A DNA stretch of 45,371 bases from an uncultured Oscillospiraceae bacterium (lineage in GTDB: Bacteria; Bacillota; Clostridia; Oscillospirales; Ruminococcaceae). This document shows positions 7,810 through 15,610 of the stretch, in pieces. Numbering within the stretch: position 1 is the stretch's first letter; each line of letters starts with the position of its first letter. Location of the stretch: the NCBI GenBank assembly GCA_934486875.1, contig CAKSPU010000014.1, positions 1-45,371 on the forward strand, in the 5' to 3' direction. The position numbers were made by a program, and so were the translations under genes. Under the pieces are notes generated by a model, which saw nothing but the letters and a program-made list of their open reading frames with translations, did not search any database and was not told the origin of the DNA.

Positions 7810-10161
7810 ATGAAATTTGCAGACGGTTTCTGGCTCAATCAGAGAGGCTACGAAGTAAACTACGCTTCGCAGGCTTATGAGATCACTCCCGTTAAGAACG
7901 GTCTCAACATCTACGCCACTACCCAGTACATTCAGAACAGAGGAATGACCCTTGGCGGTCCCTGCCTCGATGTTACTATCACATCGACTCAGAAGGACGT
8001 TTTCAAGGTTACTGTTGAGCATTTCAAGGGCGCTCTTGACAACGCTCCCAAGTTCGAGCTTGAAGAGGATCAGGGCTTTACTCCCGTTATCACAGAAAAG
8101 GACGACTGCTGGGAGATGCAGAGCGGCGACACAAGAGTTGTCATCGGCAAGTTCAGCTGGTCTGTTCAGTACTATTATAAGGATAAGAGACTTACAGGCG
8201 GTGCCTGGAGAAGTGCTTCCATCGTAAACGAGAGCAAGTTCAAGACCTCCGCACGTCTTAACTCTATGCAGGACGATACATTCTGGAGCTATCCTCAGGA
8301 CGCAAGAGGAACCTTCCTCCGTGAACAGTTCACTATGAATGTCGGCGAGTATTTCTACGGCTTCGGCGAGAAGTTCACTCCTTTCGTTAAGAACGGTCAG
8401 AACGTTGAGACCTGGAACTCCGACGGCGGCACCTGCTCCGAGCAGTCCTACAAGTGCATTCCCTTCTATGTATCTTCCACAGGCTACGGCGTTCTCGTAA
8501 ACTCCTCCGACAAGGTATCATTTGAGGTTTGCTCCGATACAGTTTCCAAGGTATCCTTCACTGTTCCCGGCGAGCGCCTTGAATATTTCGTTATCGGCGG
8601 CGCTGATATCCCCGAGGTGCTTTCAAACTACACGACCCTTACAGGCAAGCCTGCGCTTCCTCCCGCATATACATTCGGTCTCTGGCTCACCACTTCCTTT
8701 ACCACCAACTATGATGAGGAGACTGTTACCTCCTTTATCGACGGTATGGCTGAGAGAGATATCCCTCTTCAGGTATTCCACTTCGACTGCTTCTGGATGA
8801 AGGAGTTCCAGTGGTGCGACTTCGAGTGGGACAAGAGACAGTTCCCCGATCCCGCAGGTATGCTCAAGCGTCTTAAGACTGACAAGAATCTTGAAATATG
8901 CGTATGGATAAACCCCTACATCGCTCAGCGCTCCGCTCTCTTTGATGAGGGTGTAAAGGGCGGCTACTTCATCAAGAACCTTGACGGCAGCGTGTTCCAG
9001 GCAGAGCTCTGGCAGCCCGGAATGGCTATCGTTGACTTCACAAATCCCGCAGCCTGCGAGTGGTATGCTTCCAAGCTCAGAGTTCTCTGCGAAATGGGCG
9101 TAAACTGCTTCAAGACTGACTTCGGTGAGAGGATCCCCACCAAGGTAAAGTATTTCGACGGCTCCGACCCCATTGCAATGCACAACTACTATACATATCT
9201 CTACAACAAGACCGTTTTCGGTGTTCTTAAGGAATACTACGGCGAGAACAAGGCTTGCCTCTTTGCACGTTCCGCAACTGTCGGCGGTCAGAAATTCCCC
9301 GTTCACTGGGGCGGTGACTGCTCCGCAGAGTACACCTCTATGGCTGAGACTATCAGAGGCGGACTTTCCCTCTGTATGTCGGGCTTCGGCTTCTTCAGCC
9401 ACGATATGTCGGGCTTTGAGGCAACTGCTCCCGCAGATATCTACAAGAGATGGGCTGCTTTCGGACTTTTCTCCACTCATTCCCGTCTCCACGGAAACTC
9501 CTCCTATCGTGTGCCCTGGCTCTTCGATAAGGACGGTTCCACAGAGTGCGTTGATGTTCTCCGCTTCTTCACAAAGCTCAAGGGCAAGCTGATGCCCTAC
9601 ATCTGGGCACAGGCTGTAAAGACTCATCAGACAGGCGTTCCTATGATGAGAGCTATGGTCATTGACTTTGCAAACGACCCTGCCTGCCTTACACTTGACA
9701 AGCAGTATATGTTCGGTGAGAACATTCTCGTTGCTCCTATCCTGAACGATCAGGGCACAGCTGAGTTCTATGTTCCCGCAGGAACCTGGACCGACATCAT
9801 CAGCGGACAGGTTTACGAGGGCGGCAGGTTCTACACTCAGAAGTACGATTACTTCGGACTTCCCTGCCTTGCAAAGCCCAACAGCATCATCGGCTACGGC
9901 AATTTCTCCAGAGACTTCGAGTACGATTACCTCGACGGCACAGAGTTCGTTATCTATGCTCCCGAGGAGGGCGTTGTTTCCACTGCCAAGGTATATGACA
10001 CCGAGGCTAACGATGTATTCGAGATCTCCGCAGTACGTCACGGCGACAGCGTTGAGGTTTCCTATACCAACACCGACAAGAGCTTCTCTGTAAAGGTAGC
10101 AGGCGGCGATGCTGTAAAGGTAAATCCCACAGCAGGCGGCAAAGTTATTATCAAGCTTTGA
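7810..10161 (+). CDS. yicI: Alpha-xylosidase, glycoside hydrolase family 31 (YicI type)
   Basis: This 783-aa enzyme would release alpha-1,6-linked xylose from the non-reducing end of xyloglucan oligosaccharides (isoprimeverose units). It lacks a signal peptide and should be cytoplasmic. The YicI signature HFDCFWMKEFQWCDFEWD is present near residue 323. The nucleophile Asp437 lies in FKTDFGERIP and the acid/base Asp503 in HWGGDCSA. Length is close to E. coli YicI (772 aa). A strong AAGGAGG site precedes the ATG. The gene has two promoters and ends at a good terminator, so it is transcribed alone; the following AraC regulator may control it. Strong C-ending codon bias suggests high expression. 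General alpha-glucosidase activity is less likely given the motif set. Confidence 0.93.
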   Translation: MKFADGFWLNQRGYEVNYASQAYEITPVKNGLNIYATTQYIQNRGMTLGGPCLDVTITSTQKDVFKVTVEHFKGALDNAPKFELEEDQGFTPVITEKDDCWEMQSGDTRVVIGKFSWSVQYYYKDKRLTGGAWRSASIVNESKFKTSARLNSMQDDTFWSYPQDARGTFLREQFTMNVGEYFYGFGEKFTPFVKNGQNVETWNSDGGTCSEQSYKCIPFYVSSTGYGVLVNSSDKVSFEVCSDTVSKVSFTVPGERLEYFVIGGADIPEVLSNYTTLTGKPALPPAYTFGLWLTTSFTTNYDEETVTSFIDGMAERDIPLQVFHFDCFWMKEFQWCDFEWDKRQFPDPAGMLKRLKTDKNLEICVWINPYIAQRSALFDEGVKGGYFIKNLDGSVFQAELWQPGMAIVDFTNPAACEWYASKLRVLCEMGVNCFKTDFGERIPTKVKYFDGSDPIAMHNYYTYLYNKTVFGVLKEYYGENKACLFARSATVGGQKFPVHWGGDCSAEYTSMAETIRGGLSLCMSGFGFFSHDMSGFEATAPADIYKRWAAFGLFSTHSRLHGNSSYRVPWLFDKDGSTECVDVLRFFTKLKGKLMPYIWAQAVKTHQTGVPMMRAMVIDFANDPACLTLDKQYMFGENILVAPILNDQGTAEFYVPAGTWTDIISGQVYEGGRFYTQKYDYFGLPCLAKPNSIIGYGNFSRDFEYDYLDGTEFVIYAPEEGVVSTAKVYDTEANDVFEISAVRHGDSVEVSYTNTDKSFSVKVAGGDAVKVNPTAGGKVIIKL

Positions 10162-10200
10162 TACTTCATCAGAATCAGACTTAAGCTGACAAAAAAACGT

Positions 10201-10236
10201 AAAACGGTTTCGGCGAAATGTGTCGGAGCCGTTTTT
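10201..10236 (+). terminator. Terminator of alpha-xylosidase gene
   Basis: A 14-bp stem with three G-U pairs (10201-10214 with 10222-10235) around a GAAATGT loop runs into TTTTTT. It overlaps a spurious upstream start of the next gene, which supports the downstream start chosen there. Confidence 0.85.
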
Positions 10237-10255
10237 TACAAAAGGCGGCGAGATT

Positions 10256-11068
10256 ATGAATTTTGCGGAATATCCTTATAATACAGAGGGCGTGCGTCTT
10301 CCCTACGTGGTCTGCGGCATCGGCACTATGGAGCGGCAGAACCACATCATAAGAGAGCAGGGAATGTGCGTTTATCAGCTTATGTTCACGGCTTCGGGCT
10401 GCGGCACTGTCCGCTGTCGGGGGAATGAATACAAGCTGCCCGTGGGAACGGCGGTGATACTTCCCCGGGATATTCCCCACGAGTATTTCCCGAATGATGA
10501 CGCTCCCTGGGTAAATAACTGGGTGATCTTCGGCGGTGACGGCATTGACGGAGTGCTGGAATACTACGGGCTTGACGGCTCCGTACCTGTGAAGCTGAGT
10601 TCCCTTTCGGCTGTTGAAGATATGTTCCGCAGGTGCAGCGCCGTGCTTCGGACAAAGGATAAGCTGTGCATTCACCGTGCATCGCCGCTGCTTTGCGAGA
10701 TGATAAACGAGGTGTATTTTTCCGCATCGGGTGAAAACCGTGAGAATGAGGACAGTAAAGATGTGCTGTCGCCCGTTATCGACTACATCGACAAGAACTA
10801 TTCCTCCGACATCACCCTTGAAGAGCTTGCAAGGCTTGCGGGAGTGGGACGGGAATATTTCTGCACGATCTTCCGCAGAAAAACGGGAATGCGCCCCTTT
10901 GAATACATCGCTGCGATCCGCATAAGAGAGGCGAAAAAGCTCCTTACCTACACCGAGCTTACCGCCGCTGAGATAGGCAAGACCGTGGGATATGAGGACA
11001 AGAGCTATTTCGGCAGGGTGTTCAAGCGCTATGCGGGAATGCCGCCGACGGCTTTCAGGGGGTATTGA
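10256..11068 (+). CDS. AraC-family transcriptional regulator
   Basis: This 270-aa regulator has an N-terminal cupin-like ligand domain (about 1-135, with PVGTAVILPRDIPHEYFP) and a C-terminal pair of helix-turn-helix motifs (about 170-270), including DITLEELARLAGVGREYFCTIFRRKTGM and the closing FGRVFKRYAGMPPTAFR. The ATG at 10256 follows AAAGGCGGCGAG; an earlier in-frame ATG at 10220 lies inside the preceding terminator and was rejected. The next gene starts 2 bases after its stop, so the two are coexpressed. Such proteins usually sense sugars and activate nearby glycosidase genes, which makes the adjacent alpha-xylosidase a plausible target; this is inference. Confidence 0.9.
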   Translation: MNFAEYPYNTEGVRLPYVVCGIGTMERQNHIIREQGMCVYQLMFTASGCGTVRCRGNEYKLPVGTAVILPRDIPHEYFPNDDAPWVNNWVIFGGDGIDGVLEYYGLDGSVPVKLSSLSAVEDMFRRCSAVLRTKDKLCIHRASPLLCEMINEVYFSASGENRENEDSKDVLSPVIDYIDKNYSSDITLEELARLAGVGREYFCTIFRRKTGMRPFEYIAAIRIREAKKLLTYTELTAAEIGKTVGYEDKSYFGRVFKRYAGMPPTAFRGY

Positions 11069-11069
11069 T

Positions 11070-11723
11070 ATGGCTTCGAGAATAATGCATTTTGCAATGG
11101 CGCAGGAATTGTGCGGCAGGTGTCACATTGAAGATCCCGACCGCTTTTCTCTTGGAATGCTGCTGCCCGATGCGGTGGTGACGGGAAACAAAAAGTCCGC
11201 AGGTACCCATTTTGACCGTATGACCGACAGCACTCACAAGGTAATGGATTTTTCACTGTTTTACGATAAATTCGAGGAGCAGGTGAACACAGACGAGCTG
11301 TATCTCGGCTACTATCTTCATCTTATCGAGGATTGCGTTTTCAGAAAATACATCTACTACGGTCTGGGTCTCCTTGAAATGAGGGGCAAAGATGGCTTTC
11401 TGGAGCAGCTTTACAGGGATTATCACAGCGTAAACGGATATCTTGTGAAAAAATATGAGATAAAAAAGCTGCCGCCTGTACCGAAAGGACTTGGCGGCGA
11501 GGTTATAAACGAGATATATCCCTTTGAAGCGGAGATGTTTCTCAGTGATATGCGTGGGGATATGAATGACACGTATTACGGAGATGAAAAATATTTCACG
11601 GCGGAAAATGCGGAAGAGGTAATAAGGCTCTGCGTGAATGTCTGCGCCCGTGAGACCGAGGCTCTTGGCAAGGGAGAGCACTTTACGGCTCCCGATGAAT
11701 ATATATGGGAGGCAATAAAATAA
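11070..11723 (+). CDS. Zinc-dependent phospholipase C-like / metal-hydrolase-like protein
   Basis: This 217-aa soluble protein begins MASRIMHFAMAQEL and carries histidine- and aspartate-rich helices: FSLGMLLPDAV, GTHFDRM, STHKVMDF and GYYLHLIEDCVFRKYIYYG. This helical pattern is typical of the zinc-dependent phospholipase C-like family (PF00882), in which His and Asp bind metals. There is no signal peptide, so an extracellular phospholipase role is unlikely. It starts 2 bases after the AraC stop with CAGGGGG as ribosome binding site. Its substrate is unknown. Confidence 0.65.
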   Translation: MASRIMHFAMAQELCGRCHIEDPDRFSLGMLLPDAVVTGNKKSAGTHFDRMTDSTHKVMDFSLFYDKFEEQVNTDELYLGYYLHLIEDCVFRKYIYYGLGLLEMRGKDGFLEQLYRDYHSVNGYLVKKYEIKKLPPVPKGLGGEVINEIYPFEAEMFLSDMRGDMNDTYYGDEKYFTAENAEEVIRLCVNVCARETEALGKGEHFTAPDEYIWEAIK

Positions 11724-11732
11724 ATATGCTAT

Positions 11733-11770
11733 GAGCCGCCGCACCCAAAAGATCACGGGTACGGCGGCTC
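11733..11770. terminator. Bidirectional terminator between convergent genes
   Basis: The stem GAGCCGCCG / CGGCGGCTC (11733-11741, 11762-11770) is followed by TTTTATTT on the plus strand and by ATAGCATATTTATTTTATT on the minus strand. It serves the PLC-like gene and the MFS gene. Confidence 0.8.
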
Positions 11771-11791
11771 TTTTATTTCATATTTTGAACA

Positions 11792-12877
11792 TTACCATAC
11801 GGTAAAAACAAAGCCCGCAAGCGGTGACAGCACTATCATTATGACGGAAAAAAGAAAGGATTCCATAGATATTAGCGTGGCACGCTGCTCGGAGGGGAAC
11901 ATATCCTGCAAAAGTGCATTCGTCCGCACCTGCAATGCATCATCGCCCACAGCGGCGGTAAATCCGCCGAGAGCCATTATGACGTAATAAGCCGAATGCT
12001 CGGCAAAAAAGCCTGCAAGCACAAGGAGGGAGGACACTGCAAATATGCATTTGTAGCTTGCCTTTGGCACTTTGAGTATCAGCTTTGAGCCTGCAATACC
12101 GCCCATTTCCATAAACAGCAGTGCAATGCCCAGACCCCATTCGGGTATGCCCTTTTCGGGGAGCTTTGCCTGCAGGAAAAACAGCAGCAGAATGTCTACA
12201 GCTCCGACAATGGAATTTACAAGCATTATCCTGACAGCTCTGTGCTCGTTTTTTATAAAAGAAAGGCTTTCCTTGAAGCAGTCAGAAAGTCTGAAAACAA
12301 CGCTTTTGTCCGAAGTGTCCTTGGCATATATCTCGTGCAGGGAGGAGAGAAGAAGTATCTGCACAGCCCCCGTAACAAGGTCGGTGCCGTAAGCAAGCTT
12401 ATGCCCGATAACAATGGCAAAGCCTGCGCAGAGGGTGGAGATGCCGCTGCAAAGGCGGTAAATTATAAGCTGGTTCGAGCTGAATTTTTCAAATCTGTTC
12501 TCCTGCCCCGCAAGCTTCAGGGAATCATATGCCAGTGCGTCACCTGCTCCCGAGGAGAAATTGTAGCTCAGTGCCATAAATGCAATGGACATACAAACCG
12601 TAAACAGATCATTTGAGATCATCATAACGATATTGCCTATCATTCGCATAAGAGTGCTGACGATAAGCATTTTCTTCCGCCCGAAAACATCGGCAAGTAC
12701 GCCCGAGGGTATCTCAAAAATAAGGCTTGTGATGTGGAATACCGTTTCCGCAATGCCAATCTCAACGAGGCTGTAACCCCTTGCCGATAAAATAGCCACC
12801 CAGGCTCCTGTCAGTGACAGATTGCCGAGGACTGATGATGAATAAAGCTTTGAAAGCTGTTTTTTGATATCAAACAT
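11792..12877 (-). CDS. Major facilitator superfamily transporter, C-terminally short
   Basis: This 361-aa membrane protein has about 11 hydrophobic segments and the MFS loop motif GVLADVFGRKKMLI between segments 2 and 3. It resembles drug or small-molecule efflux carriers. Family members usually have about 400 residues and 12 segments; this one stops at LAGFVFTVW, where segment 12 would be expected to follow, 21 bases before the terminator stem. Its ribosome binding site (AAGGAG) is buried in the 3' arm of a perfect hairpin directly before the ATG, and a 40-codon leader frame lies upstream, suggesting inducible expression. The substrate is unknown. Confidence 0.8.
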   Translation of the reverse strand: MFDIKKQLSKLYSSSVLGNLSLTGAWVAILSARGYSLVEIGIAETVFHITSLIFEIPSGVLADVFGRKKMLIVSTLMRMIGNIVMMISNDLFTVCMSIAFMALSYNFSSGAGDALAYDSLKLAGQENRFEKFSSNQLIIYRLCSGISTLCAGFAIVIGHKLAYGTDLVTGAVQILLLSSLHEIYAKDTSDKSVVFRLSDCFKESLSFIKNEHRAVRIMLVNSIVGAVDILLLFFLQAKLPEKGIPEWGLGIALLFMEMGGIAGSKLILKVPKASYKCIFAVSSLLVLAGFFAEHSAYYVIMALGGFTAAVGDDALQVRTNALLQDMFPSEQRATLISMESFLFSVIMIVLSPLAGFVFTVW

Positions 12878-12885
12878 AAAAAAAT

Positions 12886-12921
12886 CTCCTTAAAACTGAA
12901 TTTGATGATCGTTTTAAGGAG
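12886..12921 (-). terminator. Attenuator / ribosome-binding-site sequestering hairpin before the MFS gene
   Basis: On the minus strand CTCCTTAAAAC (12921-12911 read as its complement) pairs over 11 bp with GTTTTAAGGAG across a 14-base loop, followed by A and seven T, then the ATG of the MFS gene. The 3' arm is the gene's own AAGGAG site. The hairpin can therefore act as an intrinsic terminator, a translation block, or both. Confidence 0.75.
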
Positions 12922-12959
12922 ATAATGCACACGCTTTTTACTTGATTTGCATAAAAAAC

Positions 12960-13082
12960 TCAGGAAAGCTGCAAAAATCGGTCATACTTTCGGCAAATCA
13001 GCTTAAAAAATGGCGCACTATCCCCATAGAGGGATAAAACAGAGCCTTTTTGCAGCTGTACATTTGTCATTTTCCAAAGCAT
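12960..13082 (-). CDS. 40-codon leader open reading frame upstream of the MFS gene
   Basis: The frame runs from ATG at 13082 to TGA at 12960 and encodes MLWKMTNVQLQKGS followed by a mixed sequence ending FLQLS. An AAAGG site lies 13 bases before the ATG, which is long. It lies between the promoter and the hairpin that hides the MFS ribosome binding site. An 11-bp inverted repeat (TTTTTGCAGCT at 13047-13057, AGCTGCAAAAA at 12967-12977) spans much of the frame, so ribosome movement could alter folding. This is the usual layout of drug-induced leader peptides, but translation is unproven and the peptide has no known motif. Confidence 0.5.
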   Translation of the reverse strand: MLWKMTNVQLQKGSVLSLYGDSAPFFKLICRKYDRFLQLS

Positions 13083-13115
13083 AGCCGTACCGTTTCCTTT
13101 CGTAAAATTACATTT

Positions 13116-13144
13116 ATAATAGCATATTTTTTCCAATATGTCAA
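13116..13144 (-). promoter_or_regulatory. Promoter of the MFS leader transcript
   Basis: Consensus TTGACA (13144-13139), a 17-base spacer and TATTAT (13121-13116), with TG one base before the -10. The leader from here to the MFS ATG is about 230 bases. Confidence 0.85.
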
Positions 13145-13216
13145 TAGAAAAATTTGGGGATCACAATAGAAGCGTGACAGTTCATAACCGGGGGGGAGCT
13201 TTTTTAGTGTTACTAT

Positions 13217-14062
13217 TTAAATTGAATTTTTCTGCGAACTGTTCCTGTATTCCGTAGGCGACATTCCCGTTGCCTTGCGGAATGCTCGGGAGAAGTACAG
13301 ATTGTTTTCATACCCTGCGGAACGGGCGGCGGCGGTTATTGATATGTCCGTGTCCGACAGCAGCCTTTTAGCCTGCTCTATCCTGTATTCAATAAGATAA
13401 TCCGAGGGAGCGGTGCCCAGCTCTGTGCGGAAAAGTCTGAAAAGGGTGCTTCGGGACACGGCTGCTGCGGCGGCTATATCATCTACGGAAATGGGCAGAG
13501 GATAGTTGGCGGCAATGTAATCAAGGGCTGTCCGCAGGCATTTGTGCCTGTCCTCGCAGTGCCCCGATCTACGTGACCCGCTGCCCGACGCTTTTACAAG
13601 GACTGCAAGGAGACGGTACAGCGTGCCTGTGAGCTCAAGGGTGCTGTAAAGCTCCTGACCTGTGTTGTCGGTTATCATTTCCATAAGGGGCAGAATGTCC
13701 TCTCCGCAGCCGCTCATTACGGGGGAGGAGGGGGTGAAGTCAGTTCGGCTCAGGATAATTTCTGCATCTGCACCTGTGAAATTAACCCAGCGGTATTCCC
13801 AAGGGTCATCGGGGTCGGGAGAATACTCAATTTCGGTAAATGGGCGGATAAGGAAAATATCGCCTGCCGAAAGGGAAAAACAGCCCTCGGGGGTGGTGTA
13901 TGTTCCCTTGCCCGAAACGATATAATGGAGAATGTACTGCTCTCTGACACCCCTGCCCCACTTCTGTGCCGCACTGCACTGCTGATGTCCCGAGTAGGTC
14001 ACGGCGAGGGAGACAAATTCGGAGTGGGTGGCTTTTACTGCGTGTTTGAAGGCTTCGTTCAA
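13217..14062 (-). CDS. AraC-family transcriptional regulator
   Basis: The 281-aa protein has an N-terminal cupin domain (about 35-150, with YIVSGKGTYTTPEGCFSLSA and FLIRPFTEIEY) and a C-terminal AraC helix-turn-helix domain (about 178-275, with ISVDDIAAAAAVSRSTLFRLF and YENNLYFSRAFRKATGMSPTEYR). It starts with TTG at 14062, after GGTGAT; no ATG is available before the cupin domain. It begins 12 bases after the MATE stop, so the two genes form an operon and it may regulate the transporter. No clear terminator follows. Confidence 0.87.
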   Translation of the reverse strand: MNEAFKHAVKATHSEFVSLAVTYSGHQQCSAAQKWGRGVREQYILHYIVSGKGTYTTPEGCFSLSAGDIFLIRPFTEIEYSPDPDDPWEYRWVNFTGADAEIILSRTDFTPSSPVMSGCGEDILPLMEMITDNTGQELYSTLELTGTLYRLLAVLVKASGSGSRRSGHCEDRHKCLRTALDYIAANYPLPISVDDIAAAAAVSRSTLFRLFRTELGTAPSDYLIEYRIEQAKRLLSDTDISITAAARSAGYENNLYFSRAFRKATGMSPTEYRNSSQKNSI

Positions 14063-14074
14063 TTATATCACCGC

Positions 14075-15379
14075 TCAGTTCAGTAATCTTTTTGTGTTCT
14101 TTTTTATCTCGCATACTGTTATGACAAATGTGATTAGCTCGGCGGCGGCAAAGGACAGCCATACGCCGTTAAGTCCCCATATTGCGGACATTGCAAGGGC
14201 ACATATTACGATAGCGACAAATCCACGGCTGACGGATACCGCAAATGCGCCGTTTGCGGCTTCCACGGCGCTGAGTATGCCTGCGCCTGTGATGTTTATG
14301 CCTGCAAAGACAAAGCCGAGAAAATAAAGTCTGATGCCGTTTTCGGCATATGCCGCAAGAACGGGGTCGTGTTCGCTGTTAAATATGCCTGCAACCTGCT
14401 TTGTGAATAGGAAAACTGCGGCAATGAGGAGTGCTGAAACGGAAAGTGCCGTCACTGCCGCCATTTTTATTACCTTGATTATCTCCTTATGGCTGCCCTC
14501 GCCGTAAAGCTTGCTTGCGATCGGCTGAGAACCCTGCGCAATGCCGTTGAATATGGCTGCCGCAACGAGGGAGCAGTTGGCGATAACACCGTATGCCGCA
14601 ACGCCGATATTTCCTGCGGCGGAGAGGATAAGTCCGTTGAATACGGCTGTGGTCACGCCTGAGGATATCTCACCCACGAATGCGGAAACGCCGAGACGGC
14701 AGGAGGCTGCAAGCTTTCTTATGGACGGGACAGAGAAAACAAGCCTGACGGAAGAGCTTTTTGAAGCAAAATGAATGCAGCAGACCAGCACGCCGATAAT
14801 TGGCGAGACAGCTGTTGCGAGGGCTGCACCCTCCATTCCCATTTTCATCGGGAACATAAAGATGTAGTCTGCGGCGATATTGAAAAGGCTGCTCGATAAG
14901 GTCGCTGCCATTGCTACTGAGGGGGAGCCGTCATTTCTCACAAATGCATTGCAGATGTGGTTCCAGATGAAAAAGGGGGCAAAGGACATAAATATCCTTG
15001 TGTAGCCTGTTCCCACGGCGACTATCTCAGCATTACCGCCCATAATTGATATCACACGGTCAGAGAAGAAAAAGCCTGCGGCGGAAAAGATAAGCCCCAC
15101 GGCAGTGCCCCAGAAAAGGGCATTGAAGAAATATTTTTTGCTGTATCCGCCGTTTCGCTTGGTGTCGATGACAAAGCGTATGGCAGAGCCTGTGCCTATC
15201 ATCTGACCAATGGCAAAGATGATGTTGTAAACGGGAAGGACAAGGTTCAGGGCGGCAATTCCCTTTGCGCCCACGGAAATGGAGATGAAGTAGGTGTCCG
15301 CAAGGATATAGAGGGATATCCCCACCATACCCAGAACATTCTGGGAGACGTATTTTGCGAATTGCTTTTCTGTGTTCAT
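14075..15379 (-). CDS. MATE-family multidrug/cation antiporter
   Basis: This 434-aa polytopic protein has about 12 membrane segments in two similar halves, with the N-terminal pattern VLGMVGISLYILADTYFIS and RNDGSPSVAMAATLSSSLFNIAADYIFMF typical of MATE exporters. These use Na+ or H+ gradients to expel drugs or metabolites. The ATG at 15379 has AAAGG upstream; an in-frame start at 15508 would add 43 residues unlike the family and was rejected because the promoter lies within that extension. It is the first gene of a MATE-AraC operon. Substrate unknown. Confidence 0.88.
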   Translation of the reverse strand: MNTEKQFAKYVSQNVLGMVGISLYILADTYFISISVGAKGIAALNLVLPVYNIIFAIGQMIGTGSAIRFVIDTKRNGGYSKKYFFNALFWGTAVGLIFSAAGFFFSDRVISIMGGNAEIVAVGTGYTRIFMSFAPFFIWNHICNAFVRNDGSPSVAMAATLSSSLFNIAADYIFMFPMKMGMEGAALATAVSPIIGVLVCCIHFASKSSSVRLVFSVPSIRKLAASCRLGVSAFVGEISSGVTTAVFNGLILSAAGNIGVAAYGVIANCSLVAAAIFNGIAQGSQPIASKLYGEGSHKEIIKVIKMAAVTALSVSALLIAAVFLFTKQVAGIFNSEHDPVLAAYAENGIRLYFLGFVFAGINITGAGILSAVEAANGAFAVSVSRGFVAIVICALAMSAIWGLNGVWLSFAAAELITFVITVCEIKKNTKRLLN

Positions 15380-15425
15380 TTGAGTGCTGTGCCTTTCGAT
15401 AATATGATTATGATATTCAATTACT

Positions 15426-15454
15426 ATTTTATCACAGCAGGCGGCAAAAATCAA
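15426..15454 (-). promoter_or_regulatory. Promoter of the MATE-AraC operon
   Basis: TTGATT (15454-15449), a 17-base spacer and TAAAAT (15431-15426) on the minus strand, 47 bases before the MATE ATG. Confidence 0.7.
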
Positions 15455-15545
15455 TCTTTCTTTTGCTGAATATTCTTTAAGTAAGCAGATAATAATGAAA
15501 GATGTCATTTATATGATATTTTTAACAATTTTGCGCTCAAATAAC

Positions 15546-15574
15546 TTGACAGTTTTGGCAAATCGTGATATAAT
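15546..15574 (+). promoter_or_regulatory. Consensus promoter of the GGDEF-EAL gene
   Basis: TTGACA (15546-15551), 17 bases, TATAAT (15569-15574): both hexamers are perfect. Confidence 0.9.
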
Positions 15575-15610
15575 AAAACAAAACTCATTTAATATTACAT
15601 TTATGTTCTG

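Noticed and set aside
8623..10041. Long open frame antisense to alpha-xylosidase
   Set aside because: Same mirror-frame effect; no ribosome binding site or recognisable protein family.
13150..13216. Possible terminator of the MATE-AraC operon
   Set aside because: A run of seven G and a T-tract are present, but no stem pairs on the minus strand.
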